Below are positions 13,657-24,645 of a stretch of DNA of 64,000 bases, piece by piece. The notes beneath the pieces were generated by a model. The model made no database searches, was not told the DNA's origin, and saw only the letters and a program-made list of their open reading frames with translations. The position numbers and the translations under genes were made by a program. The DNA is from Glandiceps talaboti. Its lineage: Eukaryota > Hemichordata > Enteropneusta > Spengelidae. The DNA lies in contig NC_135567.1 in NCBI RefSeq assembly GCF_964340395.1, positions 2,404,109 to 2,468,108 of the forward strand. Reading direction: 5' to 3'. Numbering within the stretch: the stretch's first letter is position 1; every line of letters starts with the position of its first letter.

Positions 13657-13964
13657 TAGTCTCCGCTAGACGAAGTCCGGGACGAGGACTTATGGATTGG
13701 GTTCTGTCTGTCCGTGCATCCGAGCTTCCGTGCGTGCATCCGTCCGTCCGTCCGTCCAGAGCCGTTTCTTGAAGATGCCTGGACCAATTTTTTTCAAACT
13801 TGGTACAGGGTGCAACATACAATAGCATACATATGCACATCAATTTTTTTCATGATGTGATCCAATATGGCCGCCTAGCAGCCATTTTGTTTGCAAATTT
13901 TCCCTGTCAAAGCCATAACTTAGACATGCTTGAACAGATCTCATTCAAGGTTGTATTAGGGACC
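13657..13964 (+). mobile_element. Family A Helentron-like fragment (5' part)
   Basis: It begins TAGTCTCCGC after a T, with the internal hairpin and the GTCCGTCC-rich stretch of family A. It then has one 151-bp-type unit (AATATGGCCGCCTAGCAGCC...) and stops abruptly at ATTAGGG, where unrelated G-rich DNA begins. The 3' inverted copy and terminal hairpin seen in the copies at 53862 and 57323 are missing. Confidence 0.7.
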
Positions 13965-13965
13965 G

Positions 13966-14066
13966 GTCAGTTTCTTCGGCCTGGGGGGAGGGGGGGGGGG
14001 GGGTCCAGTGGATTGGTGGGGGGTGGTCACCCAGTTTTTGAAATTGGCAGGGGGGGGGGGGGGGGC
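13966..14066. repeat. G-rich low-complexity stretch
   Basis: Two long G runs (about 13983-13998 and 14051-14066). The adjoining CGGTCAGTTTCTTCGGCCTGG has a diverged counterpart near 59362. Confidence 0.7.
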
Positions 14067-15264
14067 TCAACTCAATGATATCAAGGCCTTGTGCAATGTA
14101 ATATCAACAGTCTTATTAAAAAATGCCAGAGCAAAAATGTGTGGAACAAAATTAAATACATTATGTGTATGTTATAAAACAAGAACAAATTGGGGTTTAA
14201 GTAAATTATCAGTTTAGTACTGAAATTATGAATGACACAGGTAAGAACCCACTATATGTACTTCATGTTTGTGCACAGGGAGCACAGGAACCGTGTTGCA
14301 ATCAAACGAACAAACAAACAAACAAACAAGTAAATAAATAAAGAATAAATAAATATGCATGGGTAAATGAAAGATCATTTTAAACTCGTGGATAACTGTC
14401 TATAAACATGTCTATAATTATGTATATACATGTCTGTATACTATTGAAATAATAGACTATTTGTTTCTATATATCCTATTTATACTAACAACATATAGAT
14501 GGTATATATAGAAACATATCCTATATTCTCTCATTCAGAGACCGGTATATACATACATATATGTTTATTGATAGTTATCCATTACTTTAGAATCCCATGT
14601 ATATTTATTTATTTTTTTCTGTTTATTATTTATTTATTTATTTATTTGTTTATTTATTTATTTGTTTGTCTGTTTATTTATTTATTTATTTGTTTGTTTG
14701 TTTGTTTGTTTGTTTGTTTGTGTGTTTGTTTGTTTGTTTGTTTGTTTGTTTGTTTGTTTGTTTATAACACCATTCCTGGGCTCCATGTGGTATGACGCCG
14801 GGCTGAGATGAGTGCAGTGGGCTGGTCATTAAGAAGCACTTTATAGTATACCTCCACACACATTGTTGTAATGTGAGCGTGTCAGTGTTCTGTATTCCGT
14901 AACAGCGGTAAAAACACCACTGGTCTGTTCTACACACCACTATGATAATAACTATAATTAGTATAGTAACTAATGATGATAAATGAAAATAATAGTAATA
15001 ATGATTTATTTTAAGAACCAGCTCATAAACTAATAACATTTCACAAAAACAAAGAAAAAAAAAGAAAAAAAGATTAATTTACAGTACATAGCTTAAAGCA
15101 ATCCATCAAGAATCCTTTCTAAACTTTACTGTAAAAAAATCACAAAATCAGATAAAGATGCTGTAATTAAAATATTGTTACTCTCTTTGAGTCTAAAATC
15201 AAATTGAATATGAACAATTCGAAAAATTACGGATAAGTGAGTTAGCCTTTAGTTAGCATAAAGA

Positions 15265-15666
15265 GATATCATTTGACATCTGATAATAACTGTTTTCCAA
15301 AAGACTAGAACATGTAGACTTATTTCCAGATAATTAATACGTTCAAGTTTAATACGAATATTGGATTTTAAAAATAATTGCCAGATATTATATATTATTC
15401 TAATTTTCAGGATAGATCTGATAGATTAGTTTTGTTTTATATAAAATAATGTATATAGATAAAAATATATCATTTGACATCTGATAATAACTGTTTTCTA
15501 AAAGACTAGAACATGTAGACTTATTTCCAGATAATTAATACGTTCAAGTTTAATACGAATATTGGATTTTAAAAATAATTGCCAGATATTATATATTATT
15601 CTAATTTTCAGGATAGATCTGATAGATTAGTTTTGTTTTATATAAAATAATGTATATAGATAATAA
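15265..15666. repeat. 201-bp tandem duplication
   Basis: Two near-identical 201-bp units: ATTTGACATC recurs at 15271 and 15472, and GATAGATCTGATAGATTAG is present in both. The paralogous copy near 58.5 kb has only one unit. Confidence 0.9.
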
Positions 15667-15767
15667 AACACAGGCTAAACCTATGCATAAATCACAGGTT
15701 TAACAAAATATCAGGATTAACAAAATATCAGGATTAACATGAAACAATTTCAAAAAAAGCTTTAAAT

Positions 15768-15954
15768 TACAACCATGACTCGTTTGAAATGTCCTTAAAT
15801 GTAGGTGTTTGATAAGATAAAGATACTGTTGTGCTTTCTTTATGAGGTGTTCAGTATTTCTTTGCCAAAACTGTCGATGTGAAAGATGAATACCCAGGAA
15901 TTTGAAAATACTGACAATTTCAACTTAATTTCTACCATGAATATCCAAATTATC
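15768..15954 (-). pseudogene. Non-LTR reverse-transcriptase relic
   Basis: The minus strand encodes a run including SIFKFLGIHLSHRQFW followed by HLIKKAQQYLYLIKHL. This matches the segment just after the RT catalytic core in non-LTR retrotransposons (family pattern: YKYLGVxIxxxLxWxxHxxxLxxKAxxRLYFLRRL). One in-frame TAA precedes VEIVSIF. No other RT motifs are present, so it is a decayed fragment inside family B copy 1. The clade cannot be determined. Confidence 0.6.
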
Positions 15955-16356
15955 ACACAGAAATCCACAACAAAATAAAAAAAAATTGACTAATCAGAAA
16001 GATTAATGATTTCTCACACAAAATCTGTCTGAAATATCTGTAATGAGAAAAAACTATGAAAACAACATCCTTATAGACTAGAATCTATATCACAAATACT
16101 ATCTAGAAGCAACAGGAGAAGCATTGTCAATAATCCTTTAACAGTATGTAAAACCTCAAAATGCGATATGACCACCCTTTATCTAAAAACATATGTATCA
16201 GTGAGTTACCAGTCCACTAAGACAAATGTACAGACACTTGCATCATATCTATAGTGCTTTGAGACATTTAGATATATAGCATTTTCGTTTTTTTGCATAA
16301 TTCTGTATCTCGACTTTAGTCCTGGTTACAAACTTTTGTTGGTAAGTATCGGGAAT

Positions 16357-16684
16357 GAAATATACACTGAGCTTGAATATACACTGAGCTTGAATATACA
16401 CTGAGCTTGAATATACACTGAGCTTGAATATACTCTGAGCTTGAATATACACTGAGCTTGAATATACACTGAGCTTGCATATACACTGAGCTTGAATATA
16501 CTCTGAGCTTGAATATACTCTGAGCTTGAATATACACTGAGCTTGAATATACACTGAGCTTGAATATACACTGAGCTTGAATATACTCTGAGCTTGAATA
16601 TACACTGAGCTTGAATATACACTGAGCTTGAATATACACTGAGCTTGAATATACACTGAGCTTGAATATACACTGAGCTTGAGT
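16357..16684. repeat. 17-bp minisatellite (about 19 units)
   Basis: Tandem copies of a 17-bp unit, TTGAATATACACTGAGC, with a few TACTCT or GCAT variants. Because 17 is not a multiple of 3 and the minus strand has no stop, three overlapping frames of 120-135 codons appear; they are not genes. The paralogous site at about 58835-58866 carries only two units. Confidence 0.95.
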
Positions 16685-17074
16685 CCAATTTGGGATCTTG
16701 ACTGTAATCTTCATAAACAATAAAGTTAAGTCAAATTAGTTAATCTCAAGTTAAAAAAAATGTTTACTAGTTTACTAACCAATCCTATATCATCCTAATT
16801 TACCAATCAAATGAAGGTCAATATCAAATTTGAGGCAATATGTAATGAATGTTGAACGTTTTTGTGTGTTAGATGTCAATAAAGTACGAATAGCTGTCTT
16901 AGTTTAGTACTTGGTTGTAAGGTGCCAGTTCCCTTATCCCATAGTAAGTTAACCCTAAATATACCTTTGCTACAATATTTATGACAGACTATATAATTTG
17001 TAATCTGATTTGCGGCCTTACAGGTCAAGTCTGCAGTAGTTTATAGCAAAAAACTAATGTGGGTGTTTCGATAA

Positions 17075-18060
17075 AAGTGGAAAATTGAGGTGACCTTGTA
17101 ATTAGACTATGACCTTGACCTTGGATCGAAAAGATCAGGTGATAAGTGAGTTGCCCGTCCTCTAAAACTAATATATAGACACTTGCATCATATCTGTGGC
17201 ACTTCGTGACCCTGTGATATTCAGTATTTTTACATTTTGGTGATCCCGATACCAGTTGTCTTGGTAACAGAAGTTTATAATAAAAACAACTCCGCATATG
17301 CCTTTGCTTTATTTTTCTAAAAAAACTATATAATTCGCTATTTTCTGAGCGATTTTCATCTGTAAAGTTCATGTCTGATGTTAGCAATAGAAAAGATTCC
17401 GACAGTGTTTTAATAATTGCAAAAAATTAAGATGACCTTGATTTTTTTTGACAATGACCTTGACCTTGGATCGAAATAATCATGTAATCAGTGAATTGGT
17501 TGTCCCCAAAACATTATATACAAACATTTACATCATATCAATAGCACTTTCACATTAGTATATTAACACTTTTGGTGTAGTTGGGGATATTGACAGCAGT
17601 TGTCTTGGTAACAGTTTTGTTGCTAGGGTATAAAGCAACTTCATATATACTTTTTCATGTTTTTTTGAGAGATTGTATGTTTGGCTATATGCGGACTGAC
17701 TTACAGCTTTACCAGTCATATCTGATAGAAGTACAGTGTTTTTGCTAAGGTTTGGGAACCCCGGTAACAGAAAGGGGGAAAGAGGTAAAACTGGTAGTGC
17801 TTCCCATGCAATGTATCATAATTTTGGTGGGGAACCCCGGTAAAATGATGTGGGAACCCCGGTAGATTTTACCTACTTACCGCCCTTAAATAAAACACTG
17901 AAGTACAGTGAGTTTGCACAAGAGAATCCAGAGGGGCAACATCAGTTTTCTGAAGGCTTATCTGTAGATGTTACACTATCCAAATATACTGCCAAAATTT
18001 GTACTTCAAGCTGGGTAATTTTTTTCCAAATTTCAGCCCTGACTATTGTATCCTCTCCAT
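17075..18060. repeat. Family C dispersed repeat (tandem pair) and tail
   Basis: Two diverged units of about 350 bp share GACCTTGACCTTGGATCGAAA (17109 and 17458) and AGTTGTCTTGGTAACAG. They are followed by a tail (AGAGAATCCA...CAGTTTTCTGA) that is shared with 23570-23690. The tail also carries three copies of GGGAACCCCGGTA. The open frame at 17850-18143 lies in this repeat and is not supported as a gene. Confidence 0.65.
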
Positions 18061-18801
18061 CAATACGGTCATTCCCTTATATAGGAAACAAAAAGTGTTA
18101 TGAGAAATGCCCCCTAATAAATAGTGAGTATTCCCTAATTTGACTTCAATATTTGTATCAGTGCTTCAAGGAATAGCAGACAAAAAGAAAATGACTTTTA
18201 CAGTAGTCTAAGGTCCATTTTATTGACAGTATTTCAGTTTCATTTTTCAAGAGTCCAGGTGCCCATCCCAGCAGCCCAGCCCATGAATCCAACCACAGAG
18301 CCTGGCTCATTGCTCTGTATAGCCCTATAGCTCAGCCCAGGTTTTAGTATATGTATATAAACAGTTATTAAGTCTAAAATTGCCTCTAATTACTGTCTAA
18401 TCTTGTAACCATGGTAGCCAAAATATGTGTGAGCCATGCCATCCAATCATAATTTACCGACTTATGGTGTTGTCCATACAGATGTGTATTTGACATGTGC
18501 ATGTACTTATAACATGGTACACAGTCATACTCAGTGGTATTTCTGTTTACTCCTTTTTGTGTGTCAAATTTCAGATTCACACATGACTTCATAAGTATGT
18601 ATTATTAAATTATGTCTGAGATGTGTAGGGACATATTTTGGTCACAGCACACTGACTGAATAATATTTCTTAATTGTTTAGCCTACAGACACTTGAATCA
18701 AACTGTATGAATTTTTTAGCCTGACTTTTCCCATGTGGCACTTTGTCAGAAACTCTCTCTGTGCAGAGAAATAAACACGAGAGACCTACAAGTGATTTTA
18801 T
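18061..18801. other. No gene seen
   Basis: The only distinctive sequence is a CAGCCCAGCCCATG-rich patch near 18270-18340. Confidence 0.5.
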
Positions 18802-18901
18802 TAGCACAACTGAACTGAGGTTCAGTAGTGCCGTAGGGATCACACGGTGTCTGTCTGTCTCTCTGTCTGTCTCTGTGTGTCTCTGTCTGTCTCTGTCTGT
18901 A

Positions 18902-18957
<56 letters not shown>

Positions 18958-19505
18958 CGAGTTAAAGTCAAAAAACGCTGCACTGATTGCCATGATATTT
19001 GGTTGGTCCATTACCTTGGGTGTCTAGTTGGGAAATTGATCAAATCAAAATGATCTTACCATCGGTTTGTGATTTGAGTCAAAAAATGTGATTTTTCGTA
19101 AAAAAACTTAAACTCAAAAACTACAGGGCAGATCGGGCTGAAATTTAGTTGAAAGATTCTTCAGGGTGTTTTAACTAAGAATTGTTCATGATATGATGGT
19201 CCCATCAGTGATATGCAAATTAGGGCTGAAATGTGTCTTTTTTGTCAAAAATCTATAATTCCAAAACCACTGAGCAGATTTGGCTGAAATTTAACGGGAA
19301 TGCATCTAGGGATGTATGGTCAAAGAAATATTAAGCACACAATGATTCCATGAGTGATATGCAAATTAGGTGTAAAAATGTTCATTTTTGATCAAAAACG
19401 TATATCTAAAAGTACTTGGTCAATGAATCTGAAACTTGGTGAGATGTTTCTGAAAGTGTTATTCTGCAATTTGACAAAATTGGCCCTAGAAACCATGACC
19501 ACACC
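18802..19505 (+). mobile_element. Family D Helentron-like element, 3'-truncated
   Basis: It starts TAGCACAACTGAACT after a T. The first ~35 bp fold back (AGCACAACTGAAC pairs with GTTCAGTAGTGCC). A (TCTG)n/(TG)n tract (18850-18955) follows, then about three diverged units of ~147 bp, marked by GGGCTGAAATTT-like stretches near 19126 and 19270 and by CTGAAACTTGG near 19430. The copy stops at the CCACACCCTTAGCAACAACC segment and family B follows, so the 3' inverted copy and hairpin are missing. Confidence 0.7.
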
Positions 19506-20140
19506 CTTAGCAACAACCTGTAATTTGCATATCACTGATGGGTTAATCATGTACTATGAATGTTCCCATTAAATTTCAACCCAATCTGCTCAATAAATGT
19601 GAATCTGTTTCAATGGCATAGGAAAATGTCAGTTGAGTATTTCCATTTAACTTAATAGTAAACTAAAGTATAGGCTAGTAAAATACCATGAAATTCAAGC
19701 ATTGGTCAACATTTTGGGCTCTACTCAATGATTTCAAGGCCTGGTGCAATGTAATATCAACAGTCTTATTAAAAAATGCCAGAGCGAAAATGTGAAGAAC
19801 AAAATTAAATATATATGTATGTTATAAAACAAGAACAAATTGGGGTTTTAGTAAATTATCAGTTTAGTACTGAAATTATTAATGACACAGGCAAGAACCC
19901 ACTACTTCATGTTTGTGCACAGGGAGAGGGAACCATGTTGTGGGTGGGTGGGTGGGTGGGTGGGTTGGTTGGTTGGTTGGTTGGTTGGTTGGTTTGTTTG
20001 TTTGTTTATTTATTTATCTATTTATCTGTTTATTTATTTATTTGTTTGTTTGTTCGTTTATAACACCATTCCTGGGCTCCCTGTGGTATGACTCCGGTTT
20101 GAGATGAGTGCAGTGGGCTGGGCATTTAGTAGCACAATTT
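19506..20140. repeat. Family B dispersed repeat, copy 2 (short)
   Basis: It matches 56330-56750 and 57130-57190. The ~430-bp insert and flanking (AAAC)/(TTTG) arms of copies 1 and 3 are replaced here by (GGGT)n, (GGTT)n, (TTTG)n and (TTTA)n at 19937-20060. Confidence 0.75.
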
Positions 20141-20321
20141 CCAATGCATTTTATGCAAATGGCAATAATTTAAAGTTATATATTATTATATTATATCGTT
20201 AATATTCATTTTGTTTTGTTCCACAAACTAAATTTCTTTGAATCATTTTGATAATTCTGTCTGTTGTGTTTAGTAGATTTCTTCCCTTGCAGTAATAAGT
20301 CGTTTCTGAGATAAGTTTTTT
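20141..20321. other. Short AT-rich spacer
   Basis: No feature seen. Confidence 0.5.
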
Positions 20322-22748
20322 TAGCTCCGCTGTCAGCGAAAGCTGAAAGCGTAGCTTTAGGTATAGGTTGTATAGAGTATAGAGAGTAGAGTGAATCATA
20401 GGTGTCCGTCAAACTTTTATATTTTCATTATTTTCTCCGAAAGTGACAGTCAGTATTCTTAGATATTTGGTGTGCATGTTCCCTGGGGGGAGGCTATTCA
20501 GATTTGTTCATGCCAAGTTGATCTGTGCCATTTTCAATTTTTTATGATTTTTTTTCATAAAATGTCATTTTCATCATCTCCGTGAAAACTTCTTGTTAGA
20601 TTGCTTTGATATCTGGTGTGTTGATGCGCAGGGGGTAGCTTACTCAGGTTTGTTAATTTCAAGTCAGCACATCTTCATTTTTATTTTTTATGATTTTTTT
20701 TTGTAATTTGAAAAAAAAAATGAATATGTTAATGAGTATTATGACTGACGCCATATTGGAAATCAGTCGACGAGACTTTAAGTAAACTGCCACTTTTCAA
20801 AAGACACTATTGACGTCAAACAAGCAATGTAATATGTGCTATAGTCATAATTCTACGCATTGGGTGCCCAAATGCATGAAGTGACAAGCGTTTATTCGAA
20901 ACAGGGTTGTAAACTTCAAATCCAAATTCTGCACCCCTTCTACATAATCAGCCAGTCCGCAACATCCTTATTTGCATACTCTATCCTGATTCGACCAGAA
21001 GCTGAAGCTGACCTCATTTGACCGGGTGAATTTCCACAGCAAGTAACACAGGACGTTCTTGGTACTCACTAAAATCACACTTCAGACCCACTATAAAAAT
21101 GTGATGTTTTCAGATAACATGTAACTTGTGATTAATTCTATATTGTCGTGCAATTTGGAGTGACAGTGAACCAGAACTAAGACAACTTGCGTAAGGAAGG
21201 CATGCCTAGGCATGCAGTTGAAGTTATGCAAGAGCAGTCTAACTGCGGACTGTGAATCAACCAAACTTTGTTTATTGGCCGACAGTCACATGTAAAGTTA
21301 AACGACATGAACGTGTCTTGCCATTTCCAAAATGCAAATATTTGGCAAGTAAAAATAATTAAAATAATTACAACTTTAATTTGGCTTCAGACTTTGCATT
21401 ACGTTTTGCGTATCTTTTCCCGTTTTACATGTAAATCCGAAATGGTTCTCTCTCGTCATGTCATCAGTGATCATACCGCGAGGGGCTGCTTTGAGTACGA
21501 GCGAAGTGAGGCACGTTGAGGTATATTTTGTTGAGAATTATAAATATTGCGAAATGTCAAGTACAAGGTTTAAATACAATGGAATGATGAAAAAAATGGC
21601 CGAGTCTGCTGACAGGCGCCGGTCACAAGAAACACTGTAAATTAAAATATCAGACGATGTATGTATTAATCGCCATCTTTCTTAGTTTCCGTACGGCGAC
21701 AATCCCAGGTACCCGGATGCACGAGGGACTAACCCGGAAGCAAGTCGTTGTCAGCAATACGTTACAGTGGTAACATCGTCCGAGAAATCGCTGCGTTCAG
21801 AGTGTCATTATTCACAGAATTGTTGTTTTCAAGCGAAAACGCGTCTTGAATTGTATAACTCTAACAAATGAAGACATGTCAAGTTATATTTTGAAAGTTG
21901 TATCGCTAGTTTGAGACGATTTTCTCACGTACTATAGTACTATCGAGGCTTACTTGGACTTGGACTTGGACCTTACTCCAGTTCATCAGGAAGTTTAGCC
22001 AGTCCGATAATTCTTTCTGGTTTAGTTTACAACACTTTTGATCACACAGATTTTGTTGTTGTGATGAAAAGAAATAAAAAAAGATCACTTCAACCATTTC
22101 GTTGTGTTTTCTTTATGAAAGGTAATAGAACATGAACGAGTTATACCACTGTAACGTATGGCTGAGAATGACTCTCTTTCGGGTACTTGGCGGGGATTGT
22201 CGCCGTCCGGAAACTAAGATGGCGATTAATACATTTCTTCCCTATATATATCTGCTACAACTTGTACAAGTTGAATGTTGTTGACTTGGTAAATTTGTTA
22301 GAAAATTGAAATTCAAATTGCCTCAAAATTATTTTAGATCCCTAGTTTATTTCATTCATCATTAAAATTTTCCAGGGTTAAAGCTGTAAGACACTGGAAT
22401 TATTTATAGCCAACCTCAAATTCCTTTTTGAAGGATGCCAAATTTTTCTTTTTCTTGTGTGCATTTCCCAGACATTTTTTTTTCTGAGATTTTGTGCAAT
22501 TTTTCATAACAGTAGATTTTTGTTATAAAAATGGTGACTATGGTATAAAAGTACAATACATTACCAACTTCTGTGTAAAATGTGTTTTATAGTGAGACAT
22601 CATATGAACCACTAACCACTTTATTGCATCGCTAAAACAAAACTGCATAGTGAAGAGCTGAAGAACTGAACCACTTCTACATGTCACCAAAATAAAAAAT
22701 TTAATTAAAAAAAAACAGCGGAGCTATTCTGACCGATAGGTCGCTTGT
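20322..22748 (+). mobile_element. Family I Helentron-like non-autonomous element
   Basis: The 5' end is TAGCTCCGCTGTCAGCG. An exact inverted copy of AGCTCCGCTGT lies at 22715-22725, followed by a hairpin GACC-GATA-GGTC (22731-22742) and the end GCTTGT (22748). T lies directly outside both ends, as expected for T-T insertion by Helentrons. The 5' part has two diverged units of ~165 bp (about 20400-20720). The middle holds a fold-back (21661-22234). No Rep/helicase coding sequence is present, so it is non-autonomous. Assignment rests on architecture only. Confidence 0.6.
21661..22234. repeat. Fold-back (inverted repeat) inside family I
   Basis: ATGTATTAATCGCCATCTT at 21661 is matched in inverse by AAGATGGCGATTAATACAT ending at 22234. 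Pairing continues inward through TAGTTTCCG, CGGCGACAATCCC and ACGTTACAGTGGTA, giving arms of about 100-125 bp around a ~360-bp core. It may be a nested MITE; no target-site duplication is evident. Confidence 0.75.
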
Positions 22749-22918
22749 TCTTTATTTACCTATACTGGGTGATTGATTTCAAGCTTAGTTGTACATCCAC
22801 TTCTACATTGAGTTTGTAGCCATTTAAGCAACGATATCTGATAGGATTCATGATGTTGCTTCCTCGATCAGTGGTAATCATGTGCCAGTACTAAACATTT
22901 TCATATTACTGTGTGAAC

Positions 22919-23746
22919 CCCCCCCCCCCCCATGAAACGCCTGCCCTCAGGTTGGACTTTGACCTCATACATCATAAAATATCACATAACCAATGTGTAG
23001 CCCATCCCTCAAAACCAATTTAATGACAATTGCATCATACTCATAGCTCTTCCAGACACCAAGATATACAGCATTAAAGTATTCCAGAATTATTCAAGAT
23101 ATCAAATCAATTGACGAGCTAACATCATTTTGTTGACCTGGTAATTTCATTTGTGTAATTTCAAAATCAGTTTCCAATATATCTTGGTAACAGTTGTAAT
23201 AAATCATCCCCATGCAAATAAGCTTTTACTGTATTTTTTCCTGAAAGACTATATCATTTGTTATTTTGTGACTAATTTTCAGCTATAACAACTATGTCTG
23301 ATGTTAGTTATATAAAACTTTCCACCACAGTTTTGATAAAAATATAGAAAAAATGAGATGACCTTGAATTCTGACTATGACTTTGACATTTGATCGGAAA
23401 GGCCATATGATCAATGAGTTGCCCGTCTCCCCAAACATACATGTATATACATATATTTTGATTATGATTATAGCACTTCTGGAGCCTGAGATATGACGGT
23501 TTTTAATGTTTGGCAGCCTTCAAAATAATGCCATCATAACCATGGAAACTGTCTCCTGTGAATTTGTGCAAGAGAATCCATCTTTACCATCAGTTTTCTG
23601 ATGGTAAAGATATTACTCTAACCAGATATAATGTCAAACATTGTACTTCAAACCATGTAAGGTAACTCTTATTTTAAGCCACTTTTTGGACCTTGGCATC
23701 CTGACTAATTAGCCCCTTCAGCTTTGCTGTTGGGGACTAATTATAG
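22919..23746. repeat. Family C dispersed repeat, second locus
   Basis: After a poly-C run (22919-22931), two diverged units match 17080-17720 (TGATCGGAAAGGCC..., TTGCCCGTCTCC, CTTGGTAACAG), with the same AGAGAATCCA...CAGTTTTCTGATGG tail. It ends in an imperfect hairpin at 23707-23746 (AATTAGCCCC ... GGGGACTAATT). Confidence 0.6.
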
Positions 23747-24545
23747 TTACAGTATCAATAGACATACTCTTCAAGTTGCACACCACATGGTGAAAGTATG
23801 CAAGGATAATGTCATTTTACGATAATTCAAAATATATCAAATAAAACCTTTATTTATTGAGAACTTAATCAGAAATGTTTGTATTATTGTATTCATAATT
23901 ATGCTTCAAATGAGTACTTGTGTCACCAAGGTAGCACATCCCTTTTATGGAATGAAGTTGGCCATCCCCTAAAGAAAGCATGCCTATATTGGGTTCTTCA
24001 ATAATACTAAACCTCTGTACTCAGCAAATGTCAGTTTCTACATTTCATATTCATTTCAAACTAAATTGCTTCTAATGATGAAGTCAATTGTTGACAAAAT
24101 CACAAGGTTACACTTTGACCAATGTTAGCTTACAAGTGGTATATTAGCTGGTTGATCTTGAGTGTGCTCTCTCAACACACTTTGTGTTTTGAAAGACATA
24201 GTCAAGATCAATCAGGAAAATACAAATCTAAGACCTACTTGACTGTAAGTTGAATTTAACATACACAAGGAAATCATTGTAATTTATTTGCTATTAATTT
24301 CAAATTTGCCATTATGTATCCCTGTTTATGTAAGTTACAGTTACACTAAAATAGTCTTTTTGAATATATTCATAGCAACCACATATTTATCTCTCCCTTG
24401 TTGTAAATGTAATTTTGTCAAGATATGACTCATACAGTATTTGTGGTTGATGTGATATAATCATATCTGATGTATGGGTAATGAACCAATATGGTAGCCT
24501 AGGTATAGACTATGTAGAGAATAGTAGACACATTCACTTGTACAG
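23747..24545. other. No gene seen
   Basis: AT-rich DNA. I see no coding, RNA or repeat signature. Confidence 0.5.
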
Positions 24546-24645
24546 AGGATAGTGTGTATGTGTGTGTGTGTGTGTATTTGTCTGTATGTATATTTGTCTG
24601 TATGTATGTATGTATGTATGTATGTATGTATGTATGTATGTACGA
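24546..24645. repeat. (TG)n/(TGTA)n microsatellite, left arm
   Basis: (TG)n passes into (TGTA)n and directly abuts the retrotransposon fragment. The open frame that begins here with MYVC repeats is only repeat sequence fused to the real coding segment. Confidence 0.9.

Larger units (their letters stand above)
14067..16775. repeat. Family B dispersed repeat, copy 1 (long)
   Basis: This segment is paralogous to 56520-58950 and, in its first part, to 19720-20140. It contains (AAAC)/(AAAT) at about 14305-14343, a 280-bp partly palindromic insert and (TTTA)/(TTTG) at 14620-14763. It also contains a 201-bp tandem duplication, an RT relic, a family C fragment (16186-16310) and a 17-bp minisatellite. 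The paralogue at 56.5-58.9 kb lacks the 201-bp duplication, about 520 bp including the RT relic, and most of the minisatellite. Confidence 0.8.

Noticed and set aside
13538-13843. 101-codon minus-strand frame across the GTCCG repeats
   Set aside because: It spans the family A 5' end and its TCCG/TCTG-rich simple repeat; composition is repeat-derived.
16249-16720. Three overlapping frames of 120-135 codons
   Set aside because: Created by the 17-bp minisatellite; the three frames encode the same 17-residue period.
17850-18143. 97-codon frame MGTPVDF...
   Set aside because: It lies in the family C tail, which is shared, without an open frame, at 23570-23690.
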